A DNA stretch of 64,000 nucleotides from Streptococcus toyakuensis (lineage in GTDB: Bacteria; Bacillota; Bacilli; Lactobacillales; Streptococcaceae), in the NCBI RefSeq assembly GCF_024346585.1, contig NZ_AP024523.1, positions 629,001-693,000 on the forward strand, read 5' to 3'. Shown here piece after piece: positions 44,549-54,800 of the stretch; within the stretch, counting starts at the first letter, position 1, and every line of letters begins with the position of its first letter. The position numbers were made by a program, and so were the translations under genes. The notes under the pieces are model-generated. The model was not told the DNA's origin. It saw only the letters and a list, made by a program, of their open reading frames with translations, and did not search any database.

Positions 44549-45478
44549 ATGAAATCTTATAATACTTTGAATGATTATTATCGAAAACTCTTTGGAGAAA
44601 AGACCTTTAAAGTCCCTATTGACGCGGGATTTGACTGTCCCAATCGTGATGGAACTGTGGCTCATGGAGGCTGTACTTTTTGTACGGTTTCAGGTTCTGG
44701 AGATGCTATCGTAGCACCGGATGCGCCTATCCGTGAGCAATTTTATAAGGAAATTGACTTTATGCACCGTAAGTGGCCGGATGTTCAGAAGTATCTGGTT
44801 TATTTTCAAAATTTTACCAACACCCATGAAAAGGTGGAAGTCATCCGAGAGCGCTATGAGCAGGCTATTAATGAGCCAGGTGTGGTAGGAATCAACATAG
44901 GAACGCGCCCTGACTGTTTACCAGACGAAACTATTGAATATTTGGCTGAGTTATCGGAGCGCATGCATGTGACGGTAGAGTTAGGCTTGCAGACCACTTA
45001 TGAAACAACTTCTGATTTGATTAACCGTGCCCACTCTTATGAGTTGTACGTGGAGACGGTCCAGCGTTTGAGAAAGTATCCCAAGATTGAGATTGTTTCC
45101 CACTTGATTAACGGACTTCCTGGTGAAACCCATGAGATGATGATTGAAAATGTCCGCCGCTGTGTCACGGACAACGATATTCAAGGAATTAAGCTGCACT
45201 TGCTTCATCTGATGACTAATACGCGTATGCAACGAGATTACCACGAGGGACGTTTACAATTGATGAGCCAGGACGAATATGTCAAGGTCATCTGTGACCA
45301 ACTGGAAATCATTCCCAAGCATATTGTCATCCATCGAATCACAGGAGATGCACCTAGAGATATGCTGATTGGGCCTATGTGGAGCCTCAATAAATGGGAA
45401 GTTCTCAACAGCATTGAGATGGAGATGCGACGTCGTGGAAGCGTTCAAGGATGCAAGGCTGTAAAACAGGAGTTTTGA
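44549..45478 (+). CDS. TIGR01212-family radical SAM protein (YtqA/MnmL-like)
   Basis: A 309-residue radical SAM enzyme of the YhcC/YtqA group. The cluster cysteines are Cys30, Cys42 and Cys45 (CX11CX2C), the spacing of this family. In Bacillus subtilis YtqA (MnmL) has been linked to the late steps of (c)mnm5s2U34 tRNA modification. The adjacent gene here encodes the MnmM-type methyltransferase of the same pathway, which supports that role by context. The downstream start follows one base after this stop. The predicted mRNA is leaderless. Confidence 0.85.
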   Translation: MKSYNTLNDYYRKLFGEKTFKVPIDAGFDCPNRDGTVAHGGCTFCTVSGSGDAIVAPDAPIREQFYKEIDFMHRKWPDVQKYLVYFQNFTNTHEKVEVIRERYEQAINEPGVVGINIGTRPDCLPDETIEYLAELSERMHVTVELGLQTTYETTSDLINRAHSYELYVETVQRLRKYPKIEIVSHLINGLPGETHEMMIENVRRCVTDNDIQGIKLHLLHLMTNTRMQRDYHEGRLQLMSQDEYVKVICDQLEIIPKHIVIHRITGDAPRDMLIGPMWSLNKWEVLNSIEMEMRRRGSVQGCKAVKQEF

Positions 45479-45479
45479 T

Positions 45480-46037
45480 ATGAAAAGACCACTCGAGATG
45501 GCACATGAGTTTTTGGCTGAGGTAGTGACAAAAGAGGATATCGTAGTGGATGCGACCATGGGAAATGGTCATGACACTCTTTTTCTAGCCAAGCTAGCCA
45601 AGAAAGTCTATGCCTTTGATATTCAGGAGCAAGCCTTGGAAAAGACTCAGGAGCGTTTGGACCATGCTGGAATGACAAATGCCCAGTTAATCTTGCAAGG
45701 TCATGAGACACTGGACCAGTTTGTGACAGAAGCAAAAGCAGGGATTTTTAATCTGGGCTATTTGCCATCAGCTGATAAGTCTGTCATCACCCAACCTCAG
45801 ACAACGATTGAAGCATTAGAAAAGCTGTGTCATTTGCTTGTCAAAGGTGGACGGATTGCTATCATGATCTACTATGGTCATGAAGGAGGCGACCTCGAGA
45901 GGGATGCTGTCTTGGATTTTGTCAGCCAGTTGAACCAACAAGAGTACACAGCTGCTATTTACCGAACTTTAAACCAAGTTAACAACCCACCATTTTTAGT
46001 AATTATTGAAAAATTAGAGAGATATAGACATGGATAA
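45480..46037 (+). CDS. mnmM: SAM-dependent methyltransferase, MnmM-like (YtqB)
   Basis: A 185-residue class I methyltransferase. The SAM motif I is VVDATMGNGHDTLFLA (about 20-35), motif II YAFDIQ, and a conserved NLGYLPSADKSVITQ follows, typical of the YtqB group. YtqB homologues were shown in B. subtilis and Staphylococcus aureus to methylate nm5s2U34 to mnm5s2U34 in tRNA. It is coupled to the radical SAM gene upstream and overlaps the next small gene by 8 nt. Confidence 0.85.
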   Translation: MKRPLEMAHEFLAEVVTKEDIVVDATMGNGHDTLFLAKLAKKVYAFDIQEQALEKTQERLDHAGMTNAQLILQGHETLDQFVTEAKAGIFNLGYLPSADKSVITQPQTTIEALEKLCHLLVKGGRIAIMIYYGHEGGDLERDAVLDFVSQLNQQEYTAAIYRTLNQVNNPPFLVIIEKLERYRHG

Positions 46038-46284
46038 ACAATACCTACGTGAAAAGCTGGATGCCATGCGCCAGAATTTTGTTGAATCAACCCACCACGA
46101 ACGAGCAGTAGGTGTGTTAGACCAAGCGCATATGAGCAAAAAAATGCTTAAAATCAAGAAAAAATTAGTTGCTCTTGAAATGGAACGGTGCCAGAGAAAA
46201 ATTGAGCACAAGGATTGTTCCAAGATTGACCAAAAAATCAGAGAGCAGAAGGAGATATTTGAATTCTGTTGTAAAAAAGATTAA
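46030..46284 (+). CDS. Small Cys/Lys-rich helical protein, unknown
   Basis: An 84-residue, mostly helical, highly charged protein with Cys residues at the positions MERCQ, HKDCSK and FEFCCKKD. No family is recognised. Overlap with the methyltransferase gene (8 nt) and closeness to the antiporter start (12 nt) show that it is part of the operon. The AGAGAG upstream is a weak ribosome site, consistent with coupling. Confidence 0.65.
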   Translation: MDKQYLREKLDAMRQNFVESTHHERAVGVLDQAHMSKKMLKIKKKLVALEMERCQRKIEHKDCSKIDQKIREQKEIFEFCCKKD

Positions 46285-46295
46285 GGAGGTCGTGC

Positions 46296-48350
46296 GTGGA
46301 ATTACTGATTTACCTCATCCTATTTTTACTGGTCTTGATTGTCTCGAGTACAACCAATAAGCTCCTGCCCTTTTTGCCTCTCCCTTTGGTGCAGATTCTT
46401 TTGGGAATCGTGATTGGTCTTTTTTTACCCAATACCGACTTTCACCTCAATACGGAGTTGTTTTTGGCACTGGTTATTGGGCCCTTGCTTTTTCGAGAGT
46501 CGGAAGAAGCGGACATTACAGCTATTTTAAAACACTGGCGAATCATTATTTATCTCATATTTCCAGTGATTTTTATCTCGACCCTGAGTTTGGGTGGCTT
46601 GGCCCATCTTCTTTGGCTCAGTCTTCCCTTGGCAGCTTGCTTGGCTGTTGGGGCAGCCCTTGGGCCTACGGATTTGGTAGCTTTTGCCTCTCTTTCGGAG
46701 AGGTTTAGCTTTCCAAAGCGCGTGTCCAATATTCTTAAGGGCGAAGGACTCTTGAATGATGCTTCTGGTTTGGTGGCTTTTCAGGTAGCTTTGACAGCTT
46801 GGACAACTGGAGCTTTTTCCCTTGGGCAAGCAAGTAGTTCGCTCATCTTTTCAATTCTAGGCGGTTTTTTGATTGGCTTTTTAACAGCCATGACTAATCG
46901 CTTTCTCCATACTTTCTTGCTAAGTGTGCGCGCAACGGATATTGCCAGCGAACTTTTATTAGAATTGAGTTTGCCTCTGGTGACCTTCTTTCTAGCAGAA
47001 GAGGTACACGTTTCAGGGATTATCGCCGTTGTGGTTGCTGGGATTTTAAAGGCAAGCCGTTTTAAGAAAATTACGCTCCTCGAAGCCCAAGTGGATACGG
47101 TGACCGAGACGGTCTGGCACACAGTGAACTTTATGCTCAACGGTTCTGTCTTTGTGATTTTAGGGATGGAGCTGGAAATGATAGCAGAGCCTATCTTGAC
47201 CAATCCAATCTATAATCCCTTACTGTTATTGGGATCTCTTGTTGCCCTTACCTTTGTCCTCTTTGCCATTCGTTTTGTCATGATTTATGGCTATTATGCC
47301 TATAGGACCCGACGTCTCAAGAAAAAGCTAAATAAGTATATGAAGGATATGCTTCTCTTGACCTTCTCAGGTGTTAAGGGAACGGTGTCGATTGCTACGA
47401 TCCTTCTGATACCAAGTAATCTAGAGCAGGAGTATCCTCTCTTACTTTTCCTTGTTGCAGGTGTGACGCTTGTAAGCTTTTTAACAGGTCTCGTGGTCTT
47501 GCCTCATTTTTCTGATGAACAGGAAGAAAGCAAGGATTATCTCATGCATATCGCCATTTTGAATGAGGTTACTTCGGAGTTAGAAAAAGAACTTGAAACT
47601 CATAAGAATAAGCTTCCTCTCTATGCGGCTATTGACAATTATCATGGACGTATTGAAAATCTTATCCTGAGTCAAGAAAATAAGGGGGCTCAAGAAGACT
47701 GGGCTGCTTTGAAACTCTTGATTCTTAGTATTGAAAGTGATGGATTGGAACAGGCCTATGAAGAGGGGAACATTAGCAATCGTGCTTACCGAGTTTACCA
47801 ACGTTATCTGAAAAATATAGAACGAGGCATCAATCGTAAATTTGCATCACGATTGACCTATTATTTCCTTGTTTCTTTGCGAATTTTACGTTTTCTCCTT
47901 CATGAAGTTTTTACTCTCGGAAAGACCTTCCGTAGCTGGAAGGACAAGGAGCAAAGCCGTCTCCGTGCTCTTGATTATGACCAAATTGCAGAGCTCTATC
48001 TTGCCAATACAGAGATGATTATTGAAAGTTTGGAAAACCTGAAGGGAGTCTATAGACGCTCTTTGATTAGTTTTATGCAGGAGTCTCGTCTTCGTGAAAC
48101 AGCTATTATCAGCAGTGGTGCCTTTGTCGAACGGGTTATTAATCGTGTCAAACCCAACAATATTGATGAAATGCTGAGAGGATATTATCTGGAGCGTAAG
48201 TTGATTTTCGAATACGAAGAAAAACGATTGATTACGACCAAGTATGCCAAGAAGTTACGACAAAATGTCAATAACTTAGAGAACTATTCTCTGAAGGAAG
48301 CTGCCAATACCCTGCCTTATGATATGGTGGAATTGGTAAGAAGAAATTAG
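46296..48350 (+). CDS. Na+/H+ antiporter, CPA1/NhaP family
   Basis: A 684-residue monovalent cation:proton antiporter. The first ~410 residues hold about 12-13 transmembrane helices. Ion-path motifs include GAALGPTDLVAF and GEGLLNDASGLVAFQ, the latter with the ND pair typical of CPA1. The C-terminal ~270 residues are soluble, charged and helical, likely a cytoplasmic regulatory domain. The start is GTG 46296 behind a strong AAGGAGG. It is the last gene of the tRNA-modification operon, and a BOX follows directly. Confidence 0.88.
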   Translation: MELLIYLILFLLVLIVSSTTNKLLPFLPLPLVQILLGIVIGLFLPNTDFHLNTELFLALVIGPLLFRESEEADITAILKHWRIIIYLIFPVIFISTLSLGGLAHLLWLSLPLAACLAVGAALGPTDLVAFASLSERFSFPKRVSNILKGEGLLNDASGLVAFQVALTAWTTGAFSLGQASSSLIFSILGGFLIGFLTAMTNRFLHTFLLSVRATDIASELLLELSLPLVTFFLAEEVHVSGIIAVVVAGILKASRFKKITLLEAQVDTVTETVWHTVNFMLNGSVFVILGMELEMIAEPILTNPIYNPLLLLGSLVALTFVLFAIRFVMIYGYYAYRTRRLKKKLNKYMKDMLLLTFSGVKGTVSIATILLIPSNLEQEYPLLLFLVAGVTLVSFLTGLVVLPHFSDEQEESKDYLMHIAILNEVTSELEKELETHKNKLPLYAAIDNYHGRIENLILSQENKGAQEDWAALKLLILSIESDGLEQAYEEGNISNRAYRVYQRYLKNIERGINRKFASRLTYYFLVSLRILRFLLHEVFTLGKTFRSWKDKEQSRLRALDYDQIAELYLANTEMIIESLENLKGVYRRSLISFMQESRLRETAIISSGAFVERVINRVKPNNIDEMLRGYYLERKLIFEYEEKRLITTKYAKKLRQNVNNLENYSLKEAANTLPYDMVELVRRN

Positions 48351-48353
48351 TTA

Positions 48354-48503
48354 ATACTCTTCGAAAATCTCTTCAAACCACGTCAGCGTCGCCTTGGATT
48401 ATATATGTGACTGACTTCGTCAGTTTCATCTACAACCTCAAAGCAGTGCTTTGAGCAACCTACGGCTAGTTTCCTAGTTTGCTCTTTGATTTTCATTGAG
48501 TAT
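48354..48503 (+). repeat. BOX element (A-B-C)
   Basis: A 150-bp element with the ends ATACTCTTCGAAAATCTC and TTTTCATTGAGTAT, boxB hairpin ACTGACTTCGTCAGT and boxC. It begins 3 nt after the antiporter stop and ends 25 nt before the yihY start, so it lies in the leader of the next gene and may shape its mRNA. Confidence 0.93.
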
Positions 48504-48528
48504 AAGATTATAAGTGAAGGAGTGTGAC

Positions 48529-49389
48529 ATGAAAAAGTGGTGGAAAGAGCTGATAGATAAGCCTCTATTAAAAGCCTTTTTGTATTATTATCAAGCATCA
48601 GATAGTGAGTTGACCAGTGTCGCGGTAGCCTACTATTGGTTGATTTCGATTTTTCCCCTGCTTTTGGTGGTGGTCAATATCCTCCCCTATTTTCAGATTC
48701 CTGTGGGAGAATTTCTGGGCTTTATGAAAGACGTCCTGCCCCCAAGCCTCTATGAAGGTGTGGAAAAAATAGCTAGAGAAGTCTTGACGCAACCTTCAAC
48801 AGGTTTGTTGAGTTTTTCTGTCTTGTCGGCGCTATGGAGTTTTTCAAAATCTATGAATTTCTTGCAAAAAGCTTTTAACAAGGCTTATGGCGTCGAAAAG
48901 AGTCGTGGACTTATTTCCCATCAGATGGTGAGTCTCCTGGTCAGTTTTGGTTTGCAGCTCCTCTTTGCGTTTGTCTTGTTTTTGAGCTTATTTGGGCAGA
49001 TGATTTTGGATTTACTTGCTCATTATTGGACAAAAGATGGCATTATCTATCAGGCTTTACAAGGTTTGGCAGGTCCTCTGACTTACGCCCTCCTCTTTGC
49101 TATCTTGGTCATGCTTTATTATTTTCTTCCCAATCTATCTAACAGGAAAATTAGCTATACCCTACCAGGTAGTGCCTTTGTTCTCTTAGTGATTTTAGTT
49201 CTACTAACTCTGTTTTCTAGTTATCTCAATTACTATGTCCATCATTTAGTGGATGTCCGAATTTTAGGTTCCGTTCTTCTTGTTGTTATGATGTTTTGGT
49301 TTATCTTGATTGCTAAAATTGTTATCCTAGGCGCGGTGATCAATGCCAGTGTTCAGAGTTTGAAAGATCCGAGCTTTAATAAAGATTAA
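48529..49389 (+). CDS. YihY/BrkB-family membrane protein
   Basis: A 286-residue integral membrane protein with six helices, of the YihY (formerly ribonuclease BN-like, BrkB) family; function unresolved, though some members are linked to envelope transport. Family motifs include AVAYYWLISIFPLLL and LSALWSFSKSMNFLQKAFNKAYG. ATG 48529 is chosen because GAAGGAG lies 6 nt upstream; the GTG at 48514 would lie upstream of that site. Confidence 0.85.
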   Translation: MKKWWKELIDKPLLKAFLYYYQASDSELTSVAVAYYWLISIFPLLLVVVNILPYFQIPVGEFLGFMKDVLPPSLYEGVEKIAREVLTQPSTGLLSFSVLSALWSFSKSMNFLQKAFNKAYGVEKSRGLISHQMVSLLVSFGLQLLFAFVLFLSLFGQMILDLLAHYWTKDGIIYQALQGLAGPLTYALLFAILVMLYYFLPNLSNRKISYTLPGSAFVLLVILVLLTLFSSYLNYYVHHLVDVRILGSVLLVVMMFWFILIAKIVILGAVINASVQSLKDPSFNKD

Positions 49390-49404
49390 CTATTTATCTA
49401 TTAC

Positions 49405-49452
49405 AAAAGCGCATACTATCAAGGTTTTAGTGCCTGATAATATGCGCTTTTT
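49405..49452. terminator. Bidirectional terminator between yihY and queA
   Basis: AAAAGCGCATACTATCA pairs with TGATAATATGCGCTTTT (few mismatches), with outer A and T runs. Read on the minus strand it is very similar in arms and loop to the terminator interrupted by IS copy 1 at 3083, so the two belong to one repeated hairpin family. Confidence 0.88.
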
Positions 49453-49463
49453 GATTGTGAAAA

Positions 49464-50492
49464 TTAGTAGATAAACATGGCATCGCCAAAACTAAAGAAG
49501 CGGTAGTGTTCTTGGATGGCATGGTGGTAGGCATCTAAGACTAATTCGCGGCCTGCAAAGGCAGAAACCAACATGACCAGAGTTGATTTTGGCAGGTGGA
49601 AGTTGGTTGAGAAGGCATCTACAACCTTCCATTCATAGCCAGGTTTGATAAAGATATTGGTCCAGCCAGAATCTGCTTGGATTTGCCCATCAAACTTGGA
49701 ACCAATAGTCTCCAAGGTGCGAATAGAAGTGGTTCCGACAGCGATGACACGACCTCCATTTTCTTTAACCGAGCGAAGGGTGGCAGCTGCTTCCTCAGAA
49801 AGTTGGTAGAATTCTGAGTGCATTTCGTGTTCGTCCAGATTGTCAACTGAAACAGGTCTAAAGGTTCCGAGTCCGACATGAAGAGTCAGATAGACTAGAT
49901 GAACACCCTTAGCTTGGATTTCTGCCAGCAATTCTTTAGTGAAGTGTAGTCCAGCAGTCGGTGCAGCAGCAGAGCCACTTTCCTTGGCGTAAACAGTTTG
50001 ATAGCGTTCGCGGTCATCCAATTTTTCGTGAATATAAGGTGGTAATGGCATTTCTCCCAGACTTTCCAAGACCTCCAGGAAAATTCCTTGGTATTCAAAG
50101 CGGACAATGCGGCCTCCGTGAGTCAATTCTTCCGTAACGACAGCGCTGAGGCGACCATCACCAAAGCTGACACGAGTACCGACCTTGAGGCGTTTGGCAG
50201 GTTTAGCCAGAACTTCCCACTCATCGCCAGCAGTGTTTTTGAGTAGGAGTAGTTCCACATGACCTCCAGTTTCTTCCTTTTGACCATAGAGTCGGGCAGG
50301 GAGAACGCGGGTGTCGTTCATGACAAGGGCATCACCAGGTTCCAGCATATCAATAATAGAGTGGAAGTGTTTGTCCTGCATTTCTCCCGTCTCACGGTTG
50401 ACGATGAGGAGTTTAGAGGCATCTCGTTTTTCAAGGGGTGTTTGGGCAATCAATTCCTCGGGCAAGTGGAAATCAAAATCAGCTGTATTCAT
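49464..50492 (-). CDS. queA: S-adenosylmethionine:tRNA ribosyltransferase-isomerase QueA
   Basis: A 342-residue enzyme that transfers the ribosyl part of SAM to preQ1-tRNA, making epoxyqueuosine at wobble position 34. Motifs: [22 protein letters not shown] at the N-terminus (family landmark), [24 protein letters not shown] and [10 protein letters not shown]. The start is set at 50492 by family length; an in-frame ATG at 50504 would add MNRY. Upstream queC/D/E/F genes are not in the window, so the cell probably salvages preQ1 (inference). Confidence 0.95.
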   Translation of the reverse strand: MNTADFDFHLPEELIAQTPLEKRDASKLLIVNRETGEMQDKHFHSIIDMLEPGDALVMNDTRVLPARLYGQKEETGGHVELLLLKNTAGDEWEVLAKPAKRLKVGTRVSFGDGRLSAVVTEELTHGGRIVRFEYQGIFLEVLESLGEMPLPPYIHEKLDDRERYQTVYAKESGSAAAPTAGLHFTKELLAEIQAKGVHLVYLTLHVGLGTFRPVSVDNLDEHEMHSEFYQLSEEAAATLRSVKENGGRVIAVGTTSIRTLETIGSKFDGQIQADSGWTNIFIKPGYEWKVVDAFSTNFHLPKSTLVMLVSAFAGRELVLDAYHHAIQEHYRFFSFGDAMFIY

Positions 50493-50584
50493 ATATCTGT
50501 TCATTCTTTCTAAGTTCTAATCCTATCCATTATAACATGTTTCAAGTGTGGGCGCTCTTTTTTTAGAAATTAAATCGTTTTCAC

Positions 50585-50613
50585 TTGACAAAAATTGGTC
50601 TATACCATATAAT
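50585..50613 (+). promoter_or_regulatory. nagB promoter with NagR-type operator in the spacer
   Basis: Consensus TTGACA (50585-50590), 17-nt spacer, TATAAT (50608-50613). The spacer holds the palindrome ATTGGTCTATACCAT (50594-50608), matching the GntR-family NagR/DasR dre motif (TGGTCTAGACCA). A repressor bound here would block RNA polymerase and be released by an amino-sugar phosphate. Confidence 0.82.
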
Positions 50614-50642
50614 AAATATAGATAGAAATGGAGGATGAAAAG

Positions 50643-51350
50643 ATGAAAGTCATTAAAGTTGAAAACCAAATCGAAGGTGGAAAAGTTGCTTTTGAGATTT
50701 TGAAGGAAAAATTGGACAACGGCGCTCAAACTCTAGGACTTGCGACAGGAAGCAGTCCACTTGAATTTTACAAGGATATTGTTGAGAGTGACCTTGATTT
50801 TTCAAATCTAACCAGTGTCAACCTTGATGAGTATGTAGGCCTTGATGGCGACAATCCTCAGTCTTATCGTCACTTCATGCAAGAAAACTTGTTCAACCAA
50901 AAACCATTTAAAGAAAGTTTCTTGCCTCGTGGGGTTAAGGATCATGCTGAAGCGGAAGTTAAACGCTACAACCAAATTTTGGCTGACCATCCAGTTGACC
51001 TGCAAATCTTGGGAATCGGTCGCAATGGACATATCGGATTTAATGAACCTGGTACTCCATTTGACAGTCAAACACATCTAGTAGAACTTGATCAGTCTAC
51101 TATCGAAGCCAATGCGCGCTTCTTTGACAAGATTGAAGACGTTCCAACCCAAGCTATTTCAATGGGGATTAAAAACATTTTGGATGCCAAGTCTATTATT
51201 CTTTTTGCTTATGGTGAATCAAAAGCAGAAGCCATTGCTGGAACAGTGTCTGGCCCAGTTACTGAGTCTCTACCAGCAAGTAGCTTGCAAAACCACCCTG
51301 ATGTGACCATCATTGCGGATGCTGAAGCGCTCAGCTTACTTGAAAAATAA
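50643..51350 (+). CDS. nagB: Glucosamine-6-phosphate deaminase NagB
   Basis: A 235-residue enzyme that converts glucosamine 6-phosphate to fructose 6-phosphate and ammonia, feeding amino sugars from mucins or peptidoglycan into glycolysis. Motifs: [22 protein letters not shown] (catalytic Asp), and [15 protein letters not shown]. It is the short streptococcal/Bacillus type. The start is the ATG 8 nt after GGAGG; the upstream in-frame ATG at 50628 overlaps the ribosome site. Induction through NagR is expected from the operator. Confidence 0.96.
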   Translation: MKVIKVENQIEGGKVAFEILKEKLDNGAQTLGLATGSSPLEFYKDIVESDLDFSNLTSVNLDEYVGLDGDNPQSYRHFMQENLFNQKPFKESFLPRGVKDHAEAEVKRYNQILADHPVDLQILGIGRNGHIGFNEPGTPFDSQTHLVELDQSTIEANARFFDKIEDVPTQAISMGIKNILDAKSIILFAYGESKAEAIAGTVSGPVTESLPASSLQNHPDVTIIADAEALSLLEK

Positions 51351-51820
51351 AAAGCAATGTTCTATTGAACGCTTTCAACTCTTGTATAAATGTAAGAAAA
51401 AATGGTAAATTCCCAAACTAAGTTCCACCGCTAATCCAAGTGGAAGTTAGTCTGATAAAAATCCTAAAAACCAGTGGAAATCCGTGTCAGGGTAAGTTCT
51501 ACTGGTTTTAATCATGCTTGATTTTATAGATTTTGTAGCCGAAAGGAATCGAAAAAAGAGCGCACAAAATCCCCTTATCTGAAAGCGTTTCAGATTAAGT
51601 TCCGCTATGGTGGAAGTTACCTCTCGTATATAATCAATCTTTTTAAGAGTTTTTAATACTCAAATGATATAAAGATTGATATAATAGGTTATAAAATTAT
51701 AAAATCGTTCTAGGCTTCTTACTTTCTGAAAGATATAAGGAGGTCGCTTCTTATTTTTAAAAATCTTAGAGTACAATATGCTTTTGAGATATTTTGAATA
51801 AGATAAAAAGAAAGGTAACA
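51351..51820 (+). promoter_or_regulatory. Gap with hairpins, a palindrome and the FIVAR protein promoter
   Basis: It starts with the nagB 3' region and the 34-bp direct repeat. Two hairpins follow: ACTAAGTTCCAC...GTGGAAGTTAGT (about 51416-51457), and AAACCAGTGGAA...TTCTACTGGTTTT (about 51469-51512), the second with a T tail and a possible terminator. ATCTGAAA-GCG-TTTCAGAT (51578-51596) is a palindrome close to, but one base shorter than, a cre site. The promoter is the extended -10 TG-A-TATAAT (51680-51685). An orphan AAGGAGG at 51737-51743 has no start codon after it. Confidence 0.55.
51370..51403 (+). repeat. 34-bp direct repeat flanking the FIVAR surface protein, left copy
   Basis: CGCTTTCAACTCTTGTATAA and the following bases match 58043-58076 with two differences in 34. 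The right copy lies just before the rpsU promoter. Confidence 0.8.
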
Positions 51821-54800
51821 ATGAAACAATTTAAATTTAATGAGCGTCAACGTTTCTCCATTCGCAAATTTTCAATGGGTGCTGCATCTGTCTTATTAGG
51901 GTCAGTCTTTTTTGCGGTTAGTTCAGTTGAAGATGTACAAGCGGCTGAACAAAGTCAAAATGTAGTGGGTGTGAATGAGAATAAACAAACTCCTGATCCT
52001 GTTATATTGAGTAACTCATCTACTACAGGTGTGTCTACTGAAGAAACTAATACTTCAGTTTCTGCTACAAATGTTGAGAATAAACCAGAGGGAGATGTGG
52101 TAGGAAGCTCAAAAGAAACTCTAAATAAAACAGCCTTAACAAAATTAATTGAAGATATTGATGGGAAATTTACGAACGGGAAATATGCTTCTAAAACAGA
52201 AGATAGTGTGAATCAATTAAAAACAGCCTTAGATGAAGCTAGATCTGTATTAAACAATGCAAAAACACAAGAAGAGTTAACTAGGGCCTACAATAAGCTT
52301 GTTACAGCAACTACACAGCTAAAGATAAAACCAGAAGAGAAAAAAGAAGCAGCAGCAGTTGATACGACAAATGGAAAAGCTACTGTGGGTATTAAAGCAA
52401 CAAATACTGAAAAAGCCACAGAATCAAATTCTATTCCAAACTCAGGTTCTAAAGATGAACGTAATGGAAAAGCATTAGATACCAATAATCCATTCCGTAC
52501 AGATGCATCTACAACTACAACAGATACAGATTCTGCTGCGAATCAAACTTATACAGCTCCAGCTGAGAATGCGGATTTAGGAACTTTAGTGGAGAAACTA
52601 AAAGGGTTAGACTCTACAGTTGAAAATAACACAAAACTTTCACAAAATATGGATAGTTTAGGTGATAGTAAGGAAGTAGCAAAAGGTGCTGTAAAAGAAA
52701 TTGATGAATTCGGAGGCTGGAAAGCAGTAGATGGTGGTAAATTTGCCATTGCTAGAAAAACTGAAGAAGATGTGTATCCTCTTGAAACAATCAATTCAAC
52801 ACTTAATGATACAGTTTGGTTGCAAGAACAAGCATTGGATAGAAGAACAGAGTACACTTTACTACTTTCAAAGAGTATAACTAGAAAAAATCGAAATGAA
52901 GCAGCTTGGGATAGTAGTGCATATCAACCAACTAGAGTAGCTAGTGGAGTTACCAAGAATGTTGCTGGATATAACGGGATTGAAAAAACATTTACAGCTT
53001 ATTCAACTTTATATGGTTCAGATGTAGTAGTTAAGTTTAAACCTGGTTATCTTGGAGATAGTGATGGTTTTAAAGCTAACTATAAAGTTCAAGTCTATAG
53101 TATTACAGGAAATCAAGAGAAATTAGTATATGAAACAACTTTTGATCCTTCAAAAGATGCAAATGATGCCCAAAAAATTGTTACAAAAGCAACGGATGGA
53201 AAAAATAACTCTAAAATTCAAATTTCTAATACACCAAATAGCACTACAATAGATAGTGGAGTAGATCATACTCGACGTGTAGATTTTATTGGAAAAAGTG
53301 CAGCAGAAAAGTTAATGGCAAAACCTGGAAATAAACCAAATGGAGCGGCTGGGACATTTACTAGTAAGCCTATTGCATTACCTAAAGGTGCAGATCATTA
53401 TAAAGTTAGAATTTCTTTAGCAAATCAAAATCGTACCGGTATGAGTTATCAAGCATGGGATGAAAAATATTCATTACCTGTTACGGGAATAGATTTTTCG
53501 ATTGCTCAAGATACAAGTAATGTAGCGAAAAATCTTTTACAAAGAATTTACAATAAGTTAAAAGCAACTGAATCGGCAGATACAGATGGAAAGACAAATG
53601 AAACAAAAGCTGCGTATTTAGCAGAATTAGAAAAAGTTAAGACACTTGTAACGAGTACGGATGTTAAGAAGACAGCAGAATATAAAGAAGCTTTAGAGTC
53701 AACTTTATCGAAACAATTGGCATTAAGAGTTGATAAAACAGAGTTAAGAAATTCAAAAGAAGCGTTAAGTACCTTAGTAACAGCAACAGATCCAACACCT
53801 GGAAAAACAGCAGATAGTGCTACTGCTTATAATGCAGCAAAACAAGAAGCGATTAAAGCTATTGAAGCAGCAAAAACAGTTATTGATAATGAAAATGCAA
53901 CTGTAGCAGAGGTTAGAGATACTTTAGAAACAGTTAATGCCAAACAAAAAGCTTTACAACGAGCCGAAGATGGATTAATCGAAGCAGCCACAGCAGACGA
54001 AAAAGCTAAATTAAAAGCAGATTCTGAAGCATTGAAAAAAGCAGATACAAGAGGTAAAACACCAAATAGTATTGATGAATACAATAAAGAGTTTAAAAAG
54101 TTTGAACAAGATTTTAATTCTATAAAAACAGAAGTATCTAATATTATAGCTAAAGGGAATAATGCAACTAAAGCAGAGGTTGATACGGCATTAAGCAAGG
54201 TAGCTGAAATAAAAACAAAATTAGATACAGCTGCAGGATTGTTAGTTGATAAAGGAAACAAAACAGAGTTAGAAAAAGTAGTAAGAGAAGAATCTGCTGT
54301 TAAAGGAAACTTTAAATATTATAATACAGACAAAACGAAAAGGGATGCATATGATTCAGCGATTACGAAGGGAAATATTGTAATAAAAGATCCAAATGCG
54401 ACGCAAGCCCAAGTAAATGCCGCCTTAAGAGCGATCACAGAAGCTAAAGCAGCATTAAATGGAACTGAGACAAATAAAGACGAACTTCAAACACTAGTAA
54501 ATGAAGCAGCCAATAAAGCTACAAACGCGAAATACTACAATGCAGAGCAAGGTAAAAAAGATGCATACGACCAAGCGATTACAAAAGCACAAGAAGTCTT
54601 GAACAAAGCGAATGTAACGCAAGCTGAAATTAACGCAGAAAAAGTCAAAGTAGAAACAGCGAAGAACGCATTAGATGGAACTGAGACAAATAAAGACGAA
54701 CTTCAAACACTAGTAAATGAAGCAGCCAATAAAGCTACAAACGCGAAATACTACAATGCAGAGCAAGGTAAAAAAGATGCATACGACCAAGCGATTACAA

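Noticed and set aside
46169..46360. 63-codon frame overlapping the small Cys-rich gene and the antiporter start
   Set aside because: Lies in another frame across two well-supported starts and covers the antiporter ribosome site.
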